Positions 37,875 through 45,971 of a DNA stretch of 64,000 nt are shown piece after piece. The stretch is from Reichenbachiella carrageenanivorans (GTDB lineage: Bacteria; Bacteroidota; Bacteroidia; Cytophagales; Cyclobacteriaceae), in the NCBI RefSeq assembly GCF_025639805.1, contig NZ_CP106735.1, positions 4,748,736 to 4,812,735 of the forward strand, in the 5' to 3' direction. The position numbers and the translations under genes were made by a program. Below the pieces are notes generated by a model that was not told the DNA's origin, searched no databases, and saw only the letters and a list, made by a program, of their open reading frames with translations. Each line of letters opens with the position of its first letter. Position 1 is the first letter of the stretch.

Positions 37875-39749
37875 ATGCAGAGCTTACAAAAAGATCTAAT
37901 TTTCCCATTGAATGATAGAGATGATTACTTGAAGGTGTTCAAGGAGATATATTATCACCTTTATTCTAACAGTAATGTTAGTAGGGCAGAGGTGTTAATT
38001 AAGGATATCTCTAAAGTTCTTTTGTATTGTTTATCAAATACAGATCAGAAAAAGAGCGATTCTGATACCATATTTAAAGTTCTTAAAAAACAGTATCCAG
38101 ACATTGAAATGTTTATTACCCCTTTTGAATTAGAAAAAGAGCACATTGAATTTGTGTTCGATAAGCTAATTGATATCGATATCCAAAATGCACCCGCACA
38201 CATAATTGGGGATGCTTTTCAATCATTAGTTGGACCGAATTTAAGAGGTGATAAAGGACAGTTTTTCACACCTAAGTCAGTTGTTTCTTCGATGGTACAG
38301 ATTTTATCGCCAAAGGAGTCAGATGTAATATGTGATCCTGCATGTGGTACAGGAGGTTTTTTAGTTGAAGCATTTACGTCTTTCGCAAACAATAAGAAGC
38401 ACTTCTGTGGACAATTGATAGGTATTGAGAAAGATGAATTCTTGTCAAACACAGCGACTTCAATATTGGAAATCTATTCCAAAAGTAATTTTAATATTAT
38501 TAATAGGAATTCACTTGATTTAAGAGATAAAGATTTAGCTCGCAATCTAGGAGAAGTTGATGTGATATTAACTAATCCACCGTTTGGAGCAAAAATTGGC
38601 ATCAAGGATAAAGAAATTCTTGGTCAATATGAGTTTGGTCATAGTTGGTCTTATGTTAAGAGCGAGGATAAATGGTTTAAATCTAATCAGCTATTAAATG
38701 AGCAATCCCCACAATTGCTCTTTCTAGAATTATGTTTTAAACTTTTGAAAAAAGGAGGAAAAGCAGGAATAGTCCTTCCAGAGGGAATTTTCGGAAATAA
38801 AAGTTTGGGATACGTATGGGATTATATTAGGTCTCAAGGTCAAATAATTGGAATGATTGATTGTCCAAGGACGTTGTTTCAACCCAGTACAGATGTTAAA
38901 ACTAATATTCTTTTTTTTGAAAAGGGAACGGAATCTAAGAATGAGTTTCTAGTTGCTGTTGCCGAAAATTGTGGTCATGATAAAAGAGGCAGAAGCCTGT
39001 CTAGTAAAGGTGAAAAAGTTAAGGATGATTTCGATTTACTCGGAAAATCATTTAATAATGGACTTCAAAATTGGAGTTCAGCCTGTGTGAAGGATAAATA
39101 TTACGTTGTTCCAAGATATTGTGTGAAGGAAAATAATTGGAAGAATAAGCAAATATTCGAGTTTGATGTAAAAAGTTTTATATCAATTAACGAGTTGGTT
39201 GACTCTAATCAACTTGCTATAAGGAAAGGAAATGAAGTGGGTTCGGAAGCATATGGAACTGGAGATATTCCATTTATCAGAACTTCTGATTTGATCAACC
39301 TAGAAATCAACTATGATCCTACTAAGTCAGTTAGTGAAGAGGTTTACTCAAATTTCAAGAGTCTACAGAGTATAGAAGAAAATGATATTCTCATGGTAGC
39401 TGATGGTAGATACAGGATTGGTAAAACATCTATGATATTGAATGGGATGACTAAGTGTGTTGTTCAAAGCCATGTGAAAATAATTAGAGTACTAAAATCA
39501 TCAATTTATTCTCCTTTCGAATTACTCTATATATTCAATCAAAAACCTGTTATTCAACAAATTAGGAGTCTCATTTTTATACAATCTACACTTGGGAGTA
39601 TTGGTAATAGATTAAATGAACTAATCCTGCCTATTCCAGAAAAGAATGATTCATGGAATTTAATGATCCAAGATTTCACAGAAACTCTTGTTGAGAGGAA
39701 TAGGCTACTACATAAGTTGAATGACAACATTATAGATGATGTTTTTTAA
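37875..39749 (+). CDS. N6-adenine DNA methyltransferase with fused specificity domain (R-M)
   Basis: 624 residues from the ATG at 37875 (an upstream ATG at 37842 lies before the predicted transcription start). HsdM-like fold: helical N-terminus, SAM motif DPACGTGGFLVEAF (about 154-167) and catalytic NPPF (about 234). The C-terminal ~220 residues resemble an HsdS-type target-recognition domain (AYGTGDIPFIRTSDLINLEI, then SLIFIQSTLGSIGNRLNELI), so modification and recognition are in one chain. No nuclease domain is present; the HNH gene that converges on it (4-bp overlap) is the likely restriction partner. It faces against the cassette direction and has its own promoter. Confidence 0.88.
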   Translation: MQSLQKDLIFPLNDRDDYLKVFKEIYYHLYSNSNVSRAEVLIKDISKVLLYCLSNTDQKKSDSDTIFKVLKKQYPDIEMFITPFELEKEHIEFVFDKLIDIDIQNAPAHIIGDAFQSLVGPNLRGDKGQFFTPKSVVSSMVQILSPKESDVICDPACGTGGFLVEAFTSFANNKKHFCGQLIGIEKDEFLSNTATSILEIYSKSNFNIINRNSLDLRDKDLARNLGEVDVILTNPPFGAKIGIKDKEILGQYEFGHSWSYVKSEDKWFKSNQLLNEQSPQLLFLELCFKLLKKGGKAGIVLPEGIFGNKSLGYVWDYIRSQGQIIGMIDCPRTLFQPSTDVKTNILFFEKGTESKNEFLVAVAENCGHDKRGRSLSSKGEKVKDDFDLLGKSFNNGLQNWSSACVKDKYYVVPRYCVKENNWKNKQIFEFDVKSFISINELVDSNQLAIRKGNEVGSEAYGTGDIPFIRTSDLINLEINYDPTKSVSEEVYSNFKSLQSIEENDILMVADGRYRIGKTSMILNGMTKCVVQSHVKIIRVLKSSIYSPFELLYIFNQKPVIQQIRSLIFIQSTLGSIGNRLNELILPIPEKNDSWNLMIQDFTETLVERNRLLHKLNDNIIDDVF

Positions 39750-40423
39750 GTGTTTTTTGACCTAGTGAGAATAGCAGCAATCCACTCATAAAACTCATCT
39801 AATGTTTTATTTCCTTGAGCAATATTGCATTCTCGGTGTCCAAATCCAACATTCATTGGGTCATGCATTCGTGGGTTTAAATGGCATGTTTCTAGATTCG
39901 CTTTTCCTCTTTGTGCTGTATGGAATAAATCGAATCCGATCTTGTCAAGGCAAATTGCACAGGTAGTTATATTTGACATTTCGCCAAAGTGTGACTCTAA
40001 ATATTCTTTTATGTTATCGGGACATTTTGGAGCTCCCTCCATTTGATAAACTAACCATGTCAACTTAATTGCTACTTGAATACAAGAATCATAGTCAGCA
40101 GCTTTTTCTCTAAGTTTTGCTACAACTCCATCTTTTAGGTTTTCCATGTTAATGCCAAACTTTTTCAAATTTTCATCTGATGCAAGCATTACCCACCTCA
40201 AAATCCTGTTTGGCCCAGCATCCTCACTTTTCCAGGCAGCTCCTGTAGTCATTGTAGAATCTCTTTTAATCTTATCAGAAATTCGTTTAAAGTTCTTGGA
40301 TAGGTGTTCTAAAAATGGAAACTCTGAACAACTACCAGTATGCCCCATTTCTAGATGACATTTTTTGATTTGTAATTTATCATATTTAGATCTACTAGAA
40401 ATCTCCTTATAGCAATACTTCAT
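39746..40423 (-). CDS. HNH endonuclease, probable restriction enzyme
   Basis: 225 residues. The C-terminal ~75 residues hold a zinc-binding HNH motif: TTCAICLDKIG supplies the first Cys pair, LETCHLNPRMHDP the HN region and GFGHRECNIAQGNKTLDEF the final His/Cys/Asn. The N-terminal part is helical with a further Cys/His cluster (KKCHLEMGHTGSC). Start overlaps the C-protein stop by 4 bp, and its end overlaps the methyltransferase by 4 bp in convergent orientation. Order C-R with opposing M is typical of controlled type II systems. Confidence 0.8.
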   Translation of the reverse strand: MKYCYKEISSRSKYDKLQIKKCHLEMGHTGSCSEFPFLEHLSKNFKRISDKIKRDSTMTTGAAWKSEDAGPNRILRWVMLASDENLKKFGINMENLKDGVVAKLREKAADYDSCIQVAIKLTWLVYQMEGAPKCPDNIKEYLESHFGEMSNITTCAICLDKIGFDLFHTAQRGKANLETCHLNPRMHDPMNVGFGHRECNIAQGNKTLDEFYEWIAAILTRSKNT

Positions 40424-40650
40424 ATAGGTTTGTCAATTTTTTCAATTTCAATGAAAAATTGACTCGGAGAAACCTCTAGTGCATTACAAATTGCATCAAT
40501 GTTTACAAGGGAAAGATTCCTTTCACCTCTTTCTATACTTCCAATGTAGGTTCTATGAAGCCCACATTTGAACGCAAAATCTTCTTGTGATAATGATTTT
40601 GAAATTCTTATTGATCGAAGTACTACCCCAAATTTTTCTTCAATTGTCAT
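40420..40650 (-). CDS. R-M controller (C) protein, XRE-type HTH
   Basis: 76 residues, a single XRE helix-turn-helix (KSLSQEDFAFKCGLHRTYIG, then SIERGERNLSLVNIDAICNALEVSPSQFF). Size and motif, especially LHRTYIGSIERGERNLS, match C proteins of Esp1396I/PvuII-type systems, which activate and then repress their own C-R operon to delay restriction. A C-box lies 36 bp upstream. Coupled to the HNH gene by 4-bp overlap. This makes cassette L5 a self-contained, self-timed restriction-modification unit. Confidence 0.85.
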   Translation of the reverse strand: MTIEEKFGVVLRSIRISKSLSQEDFAFKCGLHRTYIGSIERGERNLSLVNIDAICNALEVSPSQFFIEIEKIDKPI

Positions 40651-40685
40651 TGAATATTATTTTGGAGTAAAATTAGCTCTATGAA

Positions 40686-40710
40686 TACTATGAGTCTACA
40701 GACTATAAGT
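40686..40710 (-). promoter_or_regulatory. C-box operator of the cassette R-M system
   Basis: On the minus strand: ACTTATAGTC (40701-40710), TGTAG spacer, ACTCATAGTA (40686-40695). Two half-palindromic boxes of the ACTTATAGTC type with a TGTRG spacer are what I recall for C-protein operators such as that of Esp1396I. It lies between the cassette core site (40729) and the C gene start (40650). Confidence 0.75.
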
Positions 40711-40722
40711 AGCGTTTATTAC

Positions 40723-40962
40723 ACCCAACGACCATGTATGTGTCGTGCGATTCGTAATTGATGTAGACGAAGCTAGTGATTTTTACTTTGTCAGCCCAAC
40801 AGCAGACCTTCAAAGACAGCCTGACTGATTCTACTCTAACGAGAATGCAGCTCGTCTTGGCTGGCTAGTGGAGCAAGTAAAAATCACATGCTATACATCA
40901 GCTGTTTACCAGAAACCACTGGTGATCCGTCTGTGCGCATGACAGCATACAACATGTTGTCT
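40723..40962 (-). repeat. attC site of cassette L4
   Basis: Inverse core AGACAAC (GTTGTCT on + at 40956-40962) complements the L4 start at 41429. Arms GTATGCTGTCATGCG / CGCACGACACATAC with one extra C. Apparently identical to the R4 attC except for the distal core, GTTGGGT here and GTTAGGT there, as expected when different cassettes follow. Confidence 0.85.
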
Positions 40963-41429
40963 TTTCGTTATTTTTTCGTTCCGTTCCGGGATGTTCGATA
41001 GTGCTCGATACTTTTTTCTTGATAAAAAAGTAACCAAAAAATCAAGGCTGTGGATCATTTAGCTAAAATTCGCTGCCTTCCGCTGAAAAGAAACAAACTC
41101 GACCGACCCTTCGCTCGTCCAACCCTTCGGCCTCAAACAGTGTTTCTTTTTTAACCGCTCCTGTCAGTGAATTTCTTAACGCTAAATCCTCCAATGCCGA
41201 AAAAAAAAGGTGCTGATTTTGGCCAGAGGAATGGTTTTCAGCCTGCAGCTTCACTATTTTCATTGCTTCCGCCCCTGCGCTACCTACTTAAGCAAGCTTC
41301 CTGCGTTCCCAACGTTTAAGCATGAAACCGTTCACCTACTGGCTGAAAACAATCGAATTCCCTCAAAAGTCCCCGTTTTCTTTGGCTCTGCGTATAGTTA
41401 TGATTTTTAGAAAGGCAATGAAAGACAAC
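40730..41429 (-). mobile_element. Cassette L4, gene-poor, duplicate of R4
   Basis: A 700-bp cassette; an apparently identical 700-bp copy (R4) lies in the right array in the opposite absolute orientation. The only ORF in cassette direction (41063-41263, 66 codons) is low in complexity and unconvincing. Positions about 41010-41047 contain a GATAAAAAAGTAACCAAAAA motif that I recall as a widespread Bacteroidota intergenic repeat. I regard this cassette as noncoding or as carrying an RNA or repeat. Confidence 0.6.
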
Positions 41430-41652
41430 GCCCGCATATAGCGATGTGCCCATGCGGATTCTAAAAGCACTAAAGTAGCCGAATCACTCCAAACCGCCAA
41501 AGCCAGTCTGGTCGCTCAGTCTCACAGGCGCCTATCGGCATACGAATGACCATTCCTCGGCATTCTACCGCTTCCCGAGTGAATCGGCGGAGCATGTTAT
41601 GGCATTGATTCGGTCACACAGCTATGGGCATGCGCTATATGCATTGTTAGGC
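41423..41652 (-). repeat. attC site of cassette L3
   Basis: Inverse core GCCTAAC (GTTAGGC on + at 41646-41652) complements the L3 start at 42104. Arms GCATATAGCGCATGCCCATA / TGGGCACATCGCTATATGC. Family B. Distal core GTTGTCT. Confidence 0.85.
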
Positions 41653-42081
41653 ATTTTTTTCTTCCATTCGGTTCAGAAAATGATTGTTGATTCGTTTTGC
41701 TGCAAATTGAACTCCCAGTGTCATAAATAGAGCATCTATAGCCACTGTAAATGCAATTACTCCATAGATTGCTTCGTCAAATCCCGAAGTTGATTCGAAA
41801 CTGACGTAGTACCATAATGCCCAGAGTTCACAGATAACTGCCCAAAGAGTTAAGAAGATAATTAGTTTGATTTTTTCGGCTTTGTTGAAATGTCGACCAA
41901 AGTTTTTAGTGAAGTGCCAGCATATTGGAGTTAGGGTAGCATAAACGATTAGAAATAGCCCGAACATTCCTAGTCGTTTTCCTGGTGCAATTGCGTCCAA
42001 CACGAAACCAAATGTTAGCCAAAATACTGGTAGTACTAAAGAATATAGAAATAGGTTTGGTGTTTTAGATGATTCGTTCAT
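41647..42081 (-). CDS. Small integral membrane protein of cassette L3
   Basis: 144 residues from the ATG at 42081 (a TTG at 42087 is in frame). Four predicted membrane helices (LYSLVLPVFWLTFGFVLDA; MFGLFLIVYATLTPICW; LIIFLTLWAVICELWALWY; GVIAFTVAIDALFMTLGVQF) with a short charged C-terminus. The layout resembles small four-helix membrane families of unknown function. The ATG is 23 bp from the core site, and the stop overlaps the attC inverse core, as is usual in tightly packed cassettes. Confidence 0.7.
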   Translation of the reverse strand: MNESSKTPNLFLYSLVLPVFWLTFGFVLDAIAPGKRLGMFGLFLIVYATLTPICWHFTKNFGRHFNKAEKIKLIIFLTLWAVICELWALWYYVSFESTSGFDEAIYGVIAFTVAIDALFMTLGVQFAAKRINNHFLNRMEEKNA

Positions 42082-42097
42082 GTTCAAGTTTAATAAT

Positions 42098-42286
42098 GCC
42101 TAACGCCACTGTATCAATCGTGGCGTGTGACTTAATTTAAGTTTCGGCTACAAGATAGCCAAATCTCTGATTTGCGCTATCCCTTTTGATTCCATAGTGC
42201 CAATCTGAGATATGTCGGGGCTTCCAGAAAGCAGAGGACTTTCGTTCACAGCTGAACCGCCATGATTTGATCACAGCTTGTTAGCA
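42098..42286 (-). repeat. attC site of cassette L2
   Basis: Inverse core TGCTAAC (GTTAGCA on + at 42280-42286) complements the L2 start at 42977. Arms CTGTGATCAAATCATGGCGG / CGCCACGATTGATACAG with extra left-arm bases. Family A: the centre is closely similar to the R1/R3 attC. Distal core GTTAGGC. Confidence 0.88.
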
Positions 42287-42958
42287 TCATTTTCGCCAGA
42301 TTTCCTTCCACCCTGATTTTAGGCTGAATGATTCTCCGTTCATTACATGTTTTGTTAATGGAATAATGTTAAGAAATAAGAATGAAAACCAAATTGCCGC
42401 ACAATAGAGCCATGTTCTTGTTAAACCGCACCAAATATTATTTATTAAGCCTTGACTAAATACCACTTCTGTTTCTGAATTAGCCGTTCTAGTTAGTTGA
42501 CGGTATACAGGATTTCGAATCTCATATTTGACTCCATTTTGATCGACATATAGTTCCGGTTCGTTCCATTGATTCGATAAGCTTATCAGTTGCACTGAAT
42601 CTAACTTTGCATCTCGAAAGTATTGAGTAGTTAAAGGCTTCTTTAATTTACCTATTGACCATCGGTTCTCGGATTTGGGATTCCCCTGTTCATCTATCCA
42701 GAAGAGAAAACCCTTGTTCAAACTATTAATTTTCCAATTTTTAATATGGCTTCCTGATAGGTCAAATTCTTGAATAACATCATAATCACCTAATCCTATG
42801 AGGATTAGATTATTAGAAACGACTATTCCTTGTATGTTCGCCAATGGAAGTTCATTAGATGGCGAAATGACATCTAATTTCACGAAAATATTCCAAAGTA
42901 GACCTATTGCCTCAAACGCTAATAGTGATAATAGTATTAATGAAAAAAATCTTCGCAT
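42287..42958 (-). CDS. Membrane-anchored hypothetical protein of cassette L2
   Basis: 223 residues. One N-terminal helix (FFSLILLSLLAFEAIGLLW), an extracytoplasmic region of ~125 residues with beta-propeller-like strands (IQGIVVSNNLILIGLGDYDV), and a second helix near residues 175-200 (WLYCAAIWFSFLFLNIIPL). No family is recognised. ATG is 19 bp from the cassette core; the stop abuts the attC. Confidence 0.65.
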   Translation of the reverse strand: MRRFFSLILLSLLAFEAIGLLWNIFVKLDVISPSNELPLANIQGIVVSNNLILIGLGDYDVIQEFDLSGSHIKNWKINSLNKGFLFWIDEQGNPKSENRWSIGKLKKPLTTQYFRDAKLDSVQLISLSNQWNEPELYVDQNGVKYEIRNPVYRQLTRTANSETEVVFSQGLINNIWCGLTRTWLYCAAIWFSFLFLNIIPLTKHVMNGESFSLKSGWKEIWRK

Positions 42959-42970
42959 TTAGATTGTTGA

Positions 42971-43210
42971 TGCTAACGCCTGTGTAGGCGGCGTGCCTAC
43001 AGCGGTTGTTTGTGATGGCAGTGAAGTTAGCCGATCCGATCTAAAACCGCAACAGACTGTTCGCCAGTTACACAAGACAGGAACGTAGTTCGACCGCACT
43101 GCTGATTCCTCGGCCCGCTGACCCTCCCCGATCGGAACGGCAGTTCCGATAGCACCAACGCCCACGGACAACCGCCACAAAAGGCATGAGCGACCTACAC
43201 CATGTTGTCG
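42971..43210 (-). repeat. attC site of cassette L1
   Basis: Inverse core CGACAAC (GTTGTCG on + at 43204-43210) complements the first bases after attI-L (43500-43506). Arms GTGTAGGTCGCTCATGCC / GGCACGCCGCCTACAC with unpaired bases in the left arm. Family B. Distal core GTTAGCA. Confidence 0.85.
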
Positions 43211-43503
43211 ACCGTTTTTTTGTTCGCCAGCAACGCAGATCGACCGCCACAAGTAGCGAAACACAAGTCAAAAAAGTTCATCCAGGGCAGTGCCGCCACG
43301 CACCAGCAGGTTCAGGCTCATAGCAGCCCGCCAGTTCAGACGTAAAACAGATAAGCGCAACCGCAAAGGCCGCTCGTTCGCTCGAAAACTAAGATGGAAA
43401 AAGGCAGTAAAGTCAGCGTCTGGTAGATGGCCGACTGTTCCGGTACGGCGCACAGATCAAGAGCCACAAGGCAAAAGCGCAATGCACAAAAGCCATGGTC
43501 GAC
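43211..43503 (-). other. Body of cassette L1, no convincing gene
   Basis: About 290 bp, more GC-rich than its neighbours. An ATG follows the core immediately (43496) but gives only 27 codons. A second frame (43268-43453, 61 codons, no good start, ending NLLVRGGTALDELF) could be the rest of a frameshifted gene. I cannot support either as functional. Confidence 0.35.
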
Positions 43504-43595
43504 AACATCCGGATATCACACACTAGTGGTTGATATATCCATTGTGTTTTTATCCAAATCTAGTGGATTAATTATTTGTTTGAAACTCGAATTGG
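43504..43595 (-). other. attI-L: inverted copy of the integrase 3' end / attI-like site
   Basis: 92 bp that are the exact reverse complement of 51177-51268. The identity starts inside the integrase coding sequence, runs through its stop codon and ends exactly at the core GTT (43504-43506), after which the first cassette of the left array begins. That is the position at which IntI-type recombination (G^TT) joins cassettes to attI. Confidence 0.85.
43555..43585 (-). promoter_or_regulatory. Array promoter candidate in attI-L
   Basis: On the minus strand TTTC (43582-43585) and TAGATTTG (43555-43562) are 19 bp apart, matching the Bacteroidota -33/-7 layout. It points into the left array. The same promoter exists in attI-R. 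Confidence 0.55.
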
Positions 43596-43599
43596 TACC

Positions 43600-43813
43600 A
43601 AGCAGCTAGATACTTCCTTTAGTTTAGTGGGCTGTATTTCTCGATAGCGCCCCCTGCCCTGTTTGTTTAAGAATACGATGCCACACTCTGCCAGTATTTT
43701 GATATGCTGATAAATGGCTGGTCTAGTCATCTCAAAATTGTAGGGAATCGCAATCAAATTGATGACCTCTCCTTGTGTGGGTCAACTATCGCCTGAAATA
43801 TGTCTCTTCTCAT
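43600..43813 (-). pseudogene. Broken ArsR-family regulator truncated at attI-L
   Basis: From the ATG at 43813 the frame reads MRRDIFQAIVDPHKE, the usual start of an ArsR-type HTH regulator, and then stops. One frame over, the domain continues as VINLIAIPYNFEMTRPAIYQ, HIKILAECGIVFLNKQGRGR and YREIQPTKLKEVS. A single-base shift near 43770 therefore breaks it. The C-terminal helices are missing: the coding homology ends within ~10 bp of attI-L and the frame runs on into attI sequence (LVPIRVSNK). The rearrangement that placed attI-L here probably removed the 3' end. Confidence 0.65.
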
Positions 43814-44018
43814 GTCATGAGAACCTTAGTTTGCTTTACATTAATGTATTATTATGGTTCTTATAAATCATTGAAATTTCAACTAAGAATAAATATTAAA
43901 TTAGTTGTGATACGCAACAAATTTGATGAGATTTAACCCTGAAATTGAATTGACCCCTCCATTTCAAACCCTCCCCAAAACTTCTAATTCTATTTTTTCA
44001 CTAAAATGAATCAAATTC

Positions 44019-45563
44019 ATGAATTTAGAATCGAAGTATTCCTATGTCCTTGGCGTGCTATTTATTGGTAGTTTGGCCTATTTTTCATCTTGCACATCAC
44101 CTTCGGGGCCTACTGGTTTGTCCGACCACACCATCATCCCTCACCCCGTAGCTATTACTACAGCAAATGGACACTTTACACTATCTACCACCACTCAGGT
44201 GGGTACCGATGAGGAGTCGCTAATAGCCGTTGCGCAATATTTAGTTTCTCAATATGAACCTTTGAGGTTTTCAGCAAACACGGACGAATCAACTATACTA
44301 CTCTCCCTCCATGCTAAAGACAGCCTCTTAGGAACTGAAGGTTACTCCCTTCAAATCCAAGAAGAGCAAATTCATCTTTCGGCCCAAACCCCAAGAGGTA
44401 TCTTTTATGGCATCCAAACTCTTCTTCAACTACTCCCTCCTGCCCAAATAGAGACCTCAGTAGAAATCCCAACAGGCACGATCCTAGACTACCCACGCTA
44501 CAGCTACAGAGGTTCTATGCTCGATGTGTCGAGGCATTTTTTTGGTGTAGATGTAGTCAAAAGGTACATCGATTTCATAGCTGCATACAAGCTGAATACC
44601 CTCCATCTCCACTTATCAGACGATCAAGGCTGGCGGATAGAGATCAAATCCAAACCTAAGCTCACCAGTATAGGGTCTACTACCCAAGTAGGCGGTGGCA
44701 AAGGGGGCTATTTCACCCAAGCGCAGTACCAAGAGATTGTGCAATACGCTGCGGACCAGTTCATCACCGTGATCCCAGAGATCGATTTGCCAGGGCATAC
44801 ACAGGCGGCTTTGGCTTCCTATCCAGCGCTAGGTTGTACAGGGGAGCAACAAGACTTGTACACGGGCAAGGAAGTGGGGTTCAGCACACTCTGCACGGAC
44901 AATGAAGCCACTTACGAATTTGTAGACGCTGTACTCAAGGAAATAGCCGAGATCACACCAGGCCCGTACTTGCACATAGGCGGCGATGAGTCGCATGCCA
45001 CAAAAAAGGAAGATTACATCTACTTTATAAATCGCATACAGCAAATTGTAAACAAATATGGCAAAACCCTCATCGGGTGGGATGAAGTAGCCGAGGCCAA
45101 CATAGCTCCTGAATCTATCGTGCAGCAATGGAAAAGCGCAGGCAATGCCTCCAAAGCTGCCGAAAATGGCAATCGCATCATCCTCTCCCCTGCTACTCTC
45201 TCTTATATGGACATGAAGTACGACACCTCCACCCGAATAGGCTACACTTGGGCAGCATTGATAGAAGTAGATCAAGCTTATAACTGGGACCCAGACACCA
45301 TCACCATGATATCCTCAGATATGATACTGGGTATAGAGGCCCCCTTATGGACGGAGACTATCGAAACGATAGAAGACATCGAATACATGGTATTCCCTAG
45401 ACTGCTAGGCTATGCAGAGATTGGCTGGTCGCCGCAGTCGGTCAGAGACTGGGCCAACTATAGGCTCCGACTGGCTGCACAAGAAAAGCGTTTCGAAGAG
45501 CAGGATATCCACTACTATCGCTCTCCCGTCGTACCTTGGCTGGCACAAGACTCGATTCGGTAA
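44019..45563 (+). CDS. Beta-N-acetylhexosaminidase, GH20, lipoprotein
   Basis: 514 residues. Lipoprotein signal (VLGVLFIGSLAYFSSC), a GH20 N-terminal alpha/beta domain (to about 155), then the catalytic barrel starting YRGSMLDVSRHFF and LNTLHLHLSDDQGWRIEI, with the Asp-Glu catalytic pair in HIGGDE (D323-E324) and a late IEAPLWTE. It removes terminal GlcNAc/GalNAc from glycans such as chitin oligomers. Probably anchored in the outer membrane or periplasm. It stands alone, with no SusC/SusD genes nearby. It lies between the two inverted attI sites. Confidence 0.93.
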   Translation: MNLESKYSYVLGVLFIGSLAYFSSCTSPSGPTGLSDHTIIPHPVAITTANGHFTLSTTTQVGTDEESLIAVAQYLVSQYEPLRFSANTDESTILLSLHAKDSLLGTEGYSLQIQEEQIHLSAQTPRGIFYGIQTLLQLLPPAQIETSVEIPTGTILDYPRYSYRGSMLDVSRHFFGVDVVKRYIDFIAAYKLNTLHLHLSDDQGWRIEIKSKPKLTSIGSTTQVGGGKGGYFTQAQYQEIVQYAADQFITVIPEIDLPGHTQAALASYPALGCTGEQQDLYTGKEVGFSTLCTDNEATYEFVDAVLKEIAEITPGPYLHIGGDESHATKKEDYIYFINRIQQIVNKYGKTLIGWDEVAEANIAPESIVQQWKSAGNASKAAENGNRIILSPATLSYMDMKYDTSTRIGYTWAALIEVDQAYNWDPDTITMISSDMILGIEAPLWTETIETIEDIEYMVFPRLLGYAEIGWSPQSVRDWANYRLRLAAQEKRFEEQDIHYYRSPVVPWLAQDSIR

Positions 45564-45660
45564 GCACGTATTTCTTGGGATGCTATATGCATTGGCGATA
45601 AGCCAATACTAACGAAAGCGACAACCTCCTTTCACTAATTGATCCGCCACAAAAAAAGAA

Positions 45661-45686
45661 ATGTCGCTACTCGAAAGTAGCGACAT
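45661..45686. terminator. Terminator-like hairpin
   Basis: Perfect 11-bp stem ATGTCGCTACT / AGTAGCGACAT with a stable CGAA tetraloop. An A-run at 45651-45660 makes it followed by T's on the minus strand, while on the plus strand it lies about 100 bp after the GH20 stop. Confidence 0.7.
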
Positions 45687-45908
45687 TAAAAGGCATGATA
45701 AATGGGCTTAGACTCCCATTTGTCATACGCAAGTTACGCACAACTAAGAGCTTGGTTGTTATTAGAGTGTTATTTTTAATGAAATTCAAAATTGAAAAGC
45801 CAAATTTCGATACCGAAAAATATCAAAAAACAGGACTTGAAAATAACCGACTGACCTCCCCAACAAACACATCATAAGGAGTCAATAAAGAAAGGAAATT
45901 GTATTCAA

Positions 45909-45956
45909 ACCACTCCCAGTGTAACTTCCGTCCATGAAGATTACATCAGGAGTGGT
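45909..45956 (-). terminator. Hairpin just after tpx
   Basis: ACCACTCC (45909-45916) pairs with GGAGTGGT (45949-45956), extended by an inner TGTAA/TTACA pairing, starting 16 bp after the tpx stop. No clear T-run follows, so the termination role is tentative. Confidence 0.45.
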
Positions 45957-45971
45957 ATTGTATGAGTTGCT

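Larger units (their letters stand above)
34728..43506 (-). mobile_element. Left cassette array (L1-L7), reading leftwards from attI-L
   Basis: Seven integron-type cassettes in minus-strand order: L1 (42978-43506), L2 (42105-42977), L3 (41430-42104), L4 (40730-41429), L5 with IS (36442-40729), L6 (35662-36441), L7 (34735-35661). In each the first bases at the core site are complementary to the inverse core of its terminal attC, exactly for six and with one mismatch for L6. The array ends at the CCACAAC/GTTGTGG core at 34728-34734, beyond which the sequence is chromosomal. It is inverted relative to the right array, and both start at identical attI-like sites. Confidence 0.85.
45564..45971. other. 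Intergenic between convergent genes, two hairpins
   Basis: About 400 bp separating the GH20 and tpx stops. It contains the two hairpins listed separately. A 60-codon frame at 45695-45877 has no homology, poor codon use and overlaps no signal, so I do not call it. Confidence 0.45.

Noticed and set aside
41063..41263. 66-codon ORF present in both L4 and R4 as a real gene
   Set aside because: Its duplication is explained by the cassette; the peptide overlaps a repeat-rich segment and shows no domain.
43290..43526. Plus-strand ORF running through cassette L1 into attI-L
   Set aside because: It crosses a recombination core site and has no homology; cassette genes end before attC or attI.
43504..43595. 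attI-L as a pure assembly artefact
   Set aside because: Unique, non-repeated flanks (ArsR remnant and a distinct first cassette) argue for a real locus, although only raw reads can exclude misassembly.
44019..45563. GH20 gene as part of a polysaccharide utilisation locus
   Set aside because: No SusC/SusD pair, sensor or further glycosidase is adjacent.
45695..45877. 60-codon plus-strand ORF between GH20 and tpx
   Set aside because: No recognisable domain, unusual composition, and it sits between two terminator-like hairpins.
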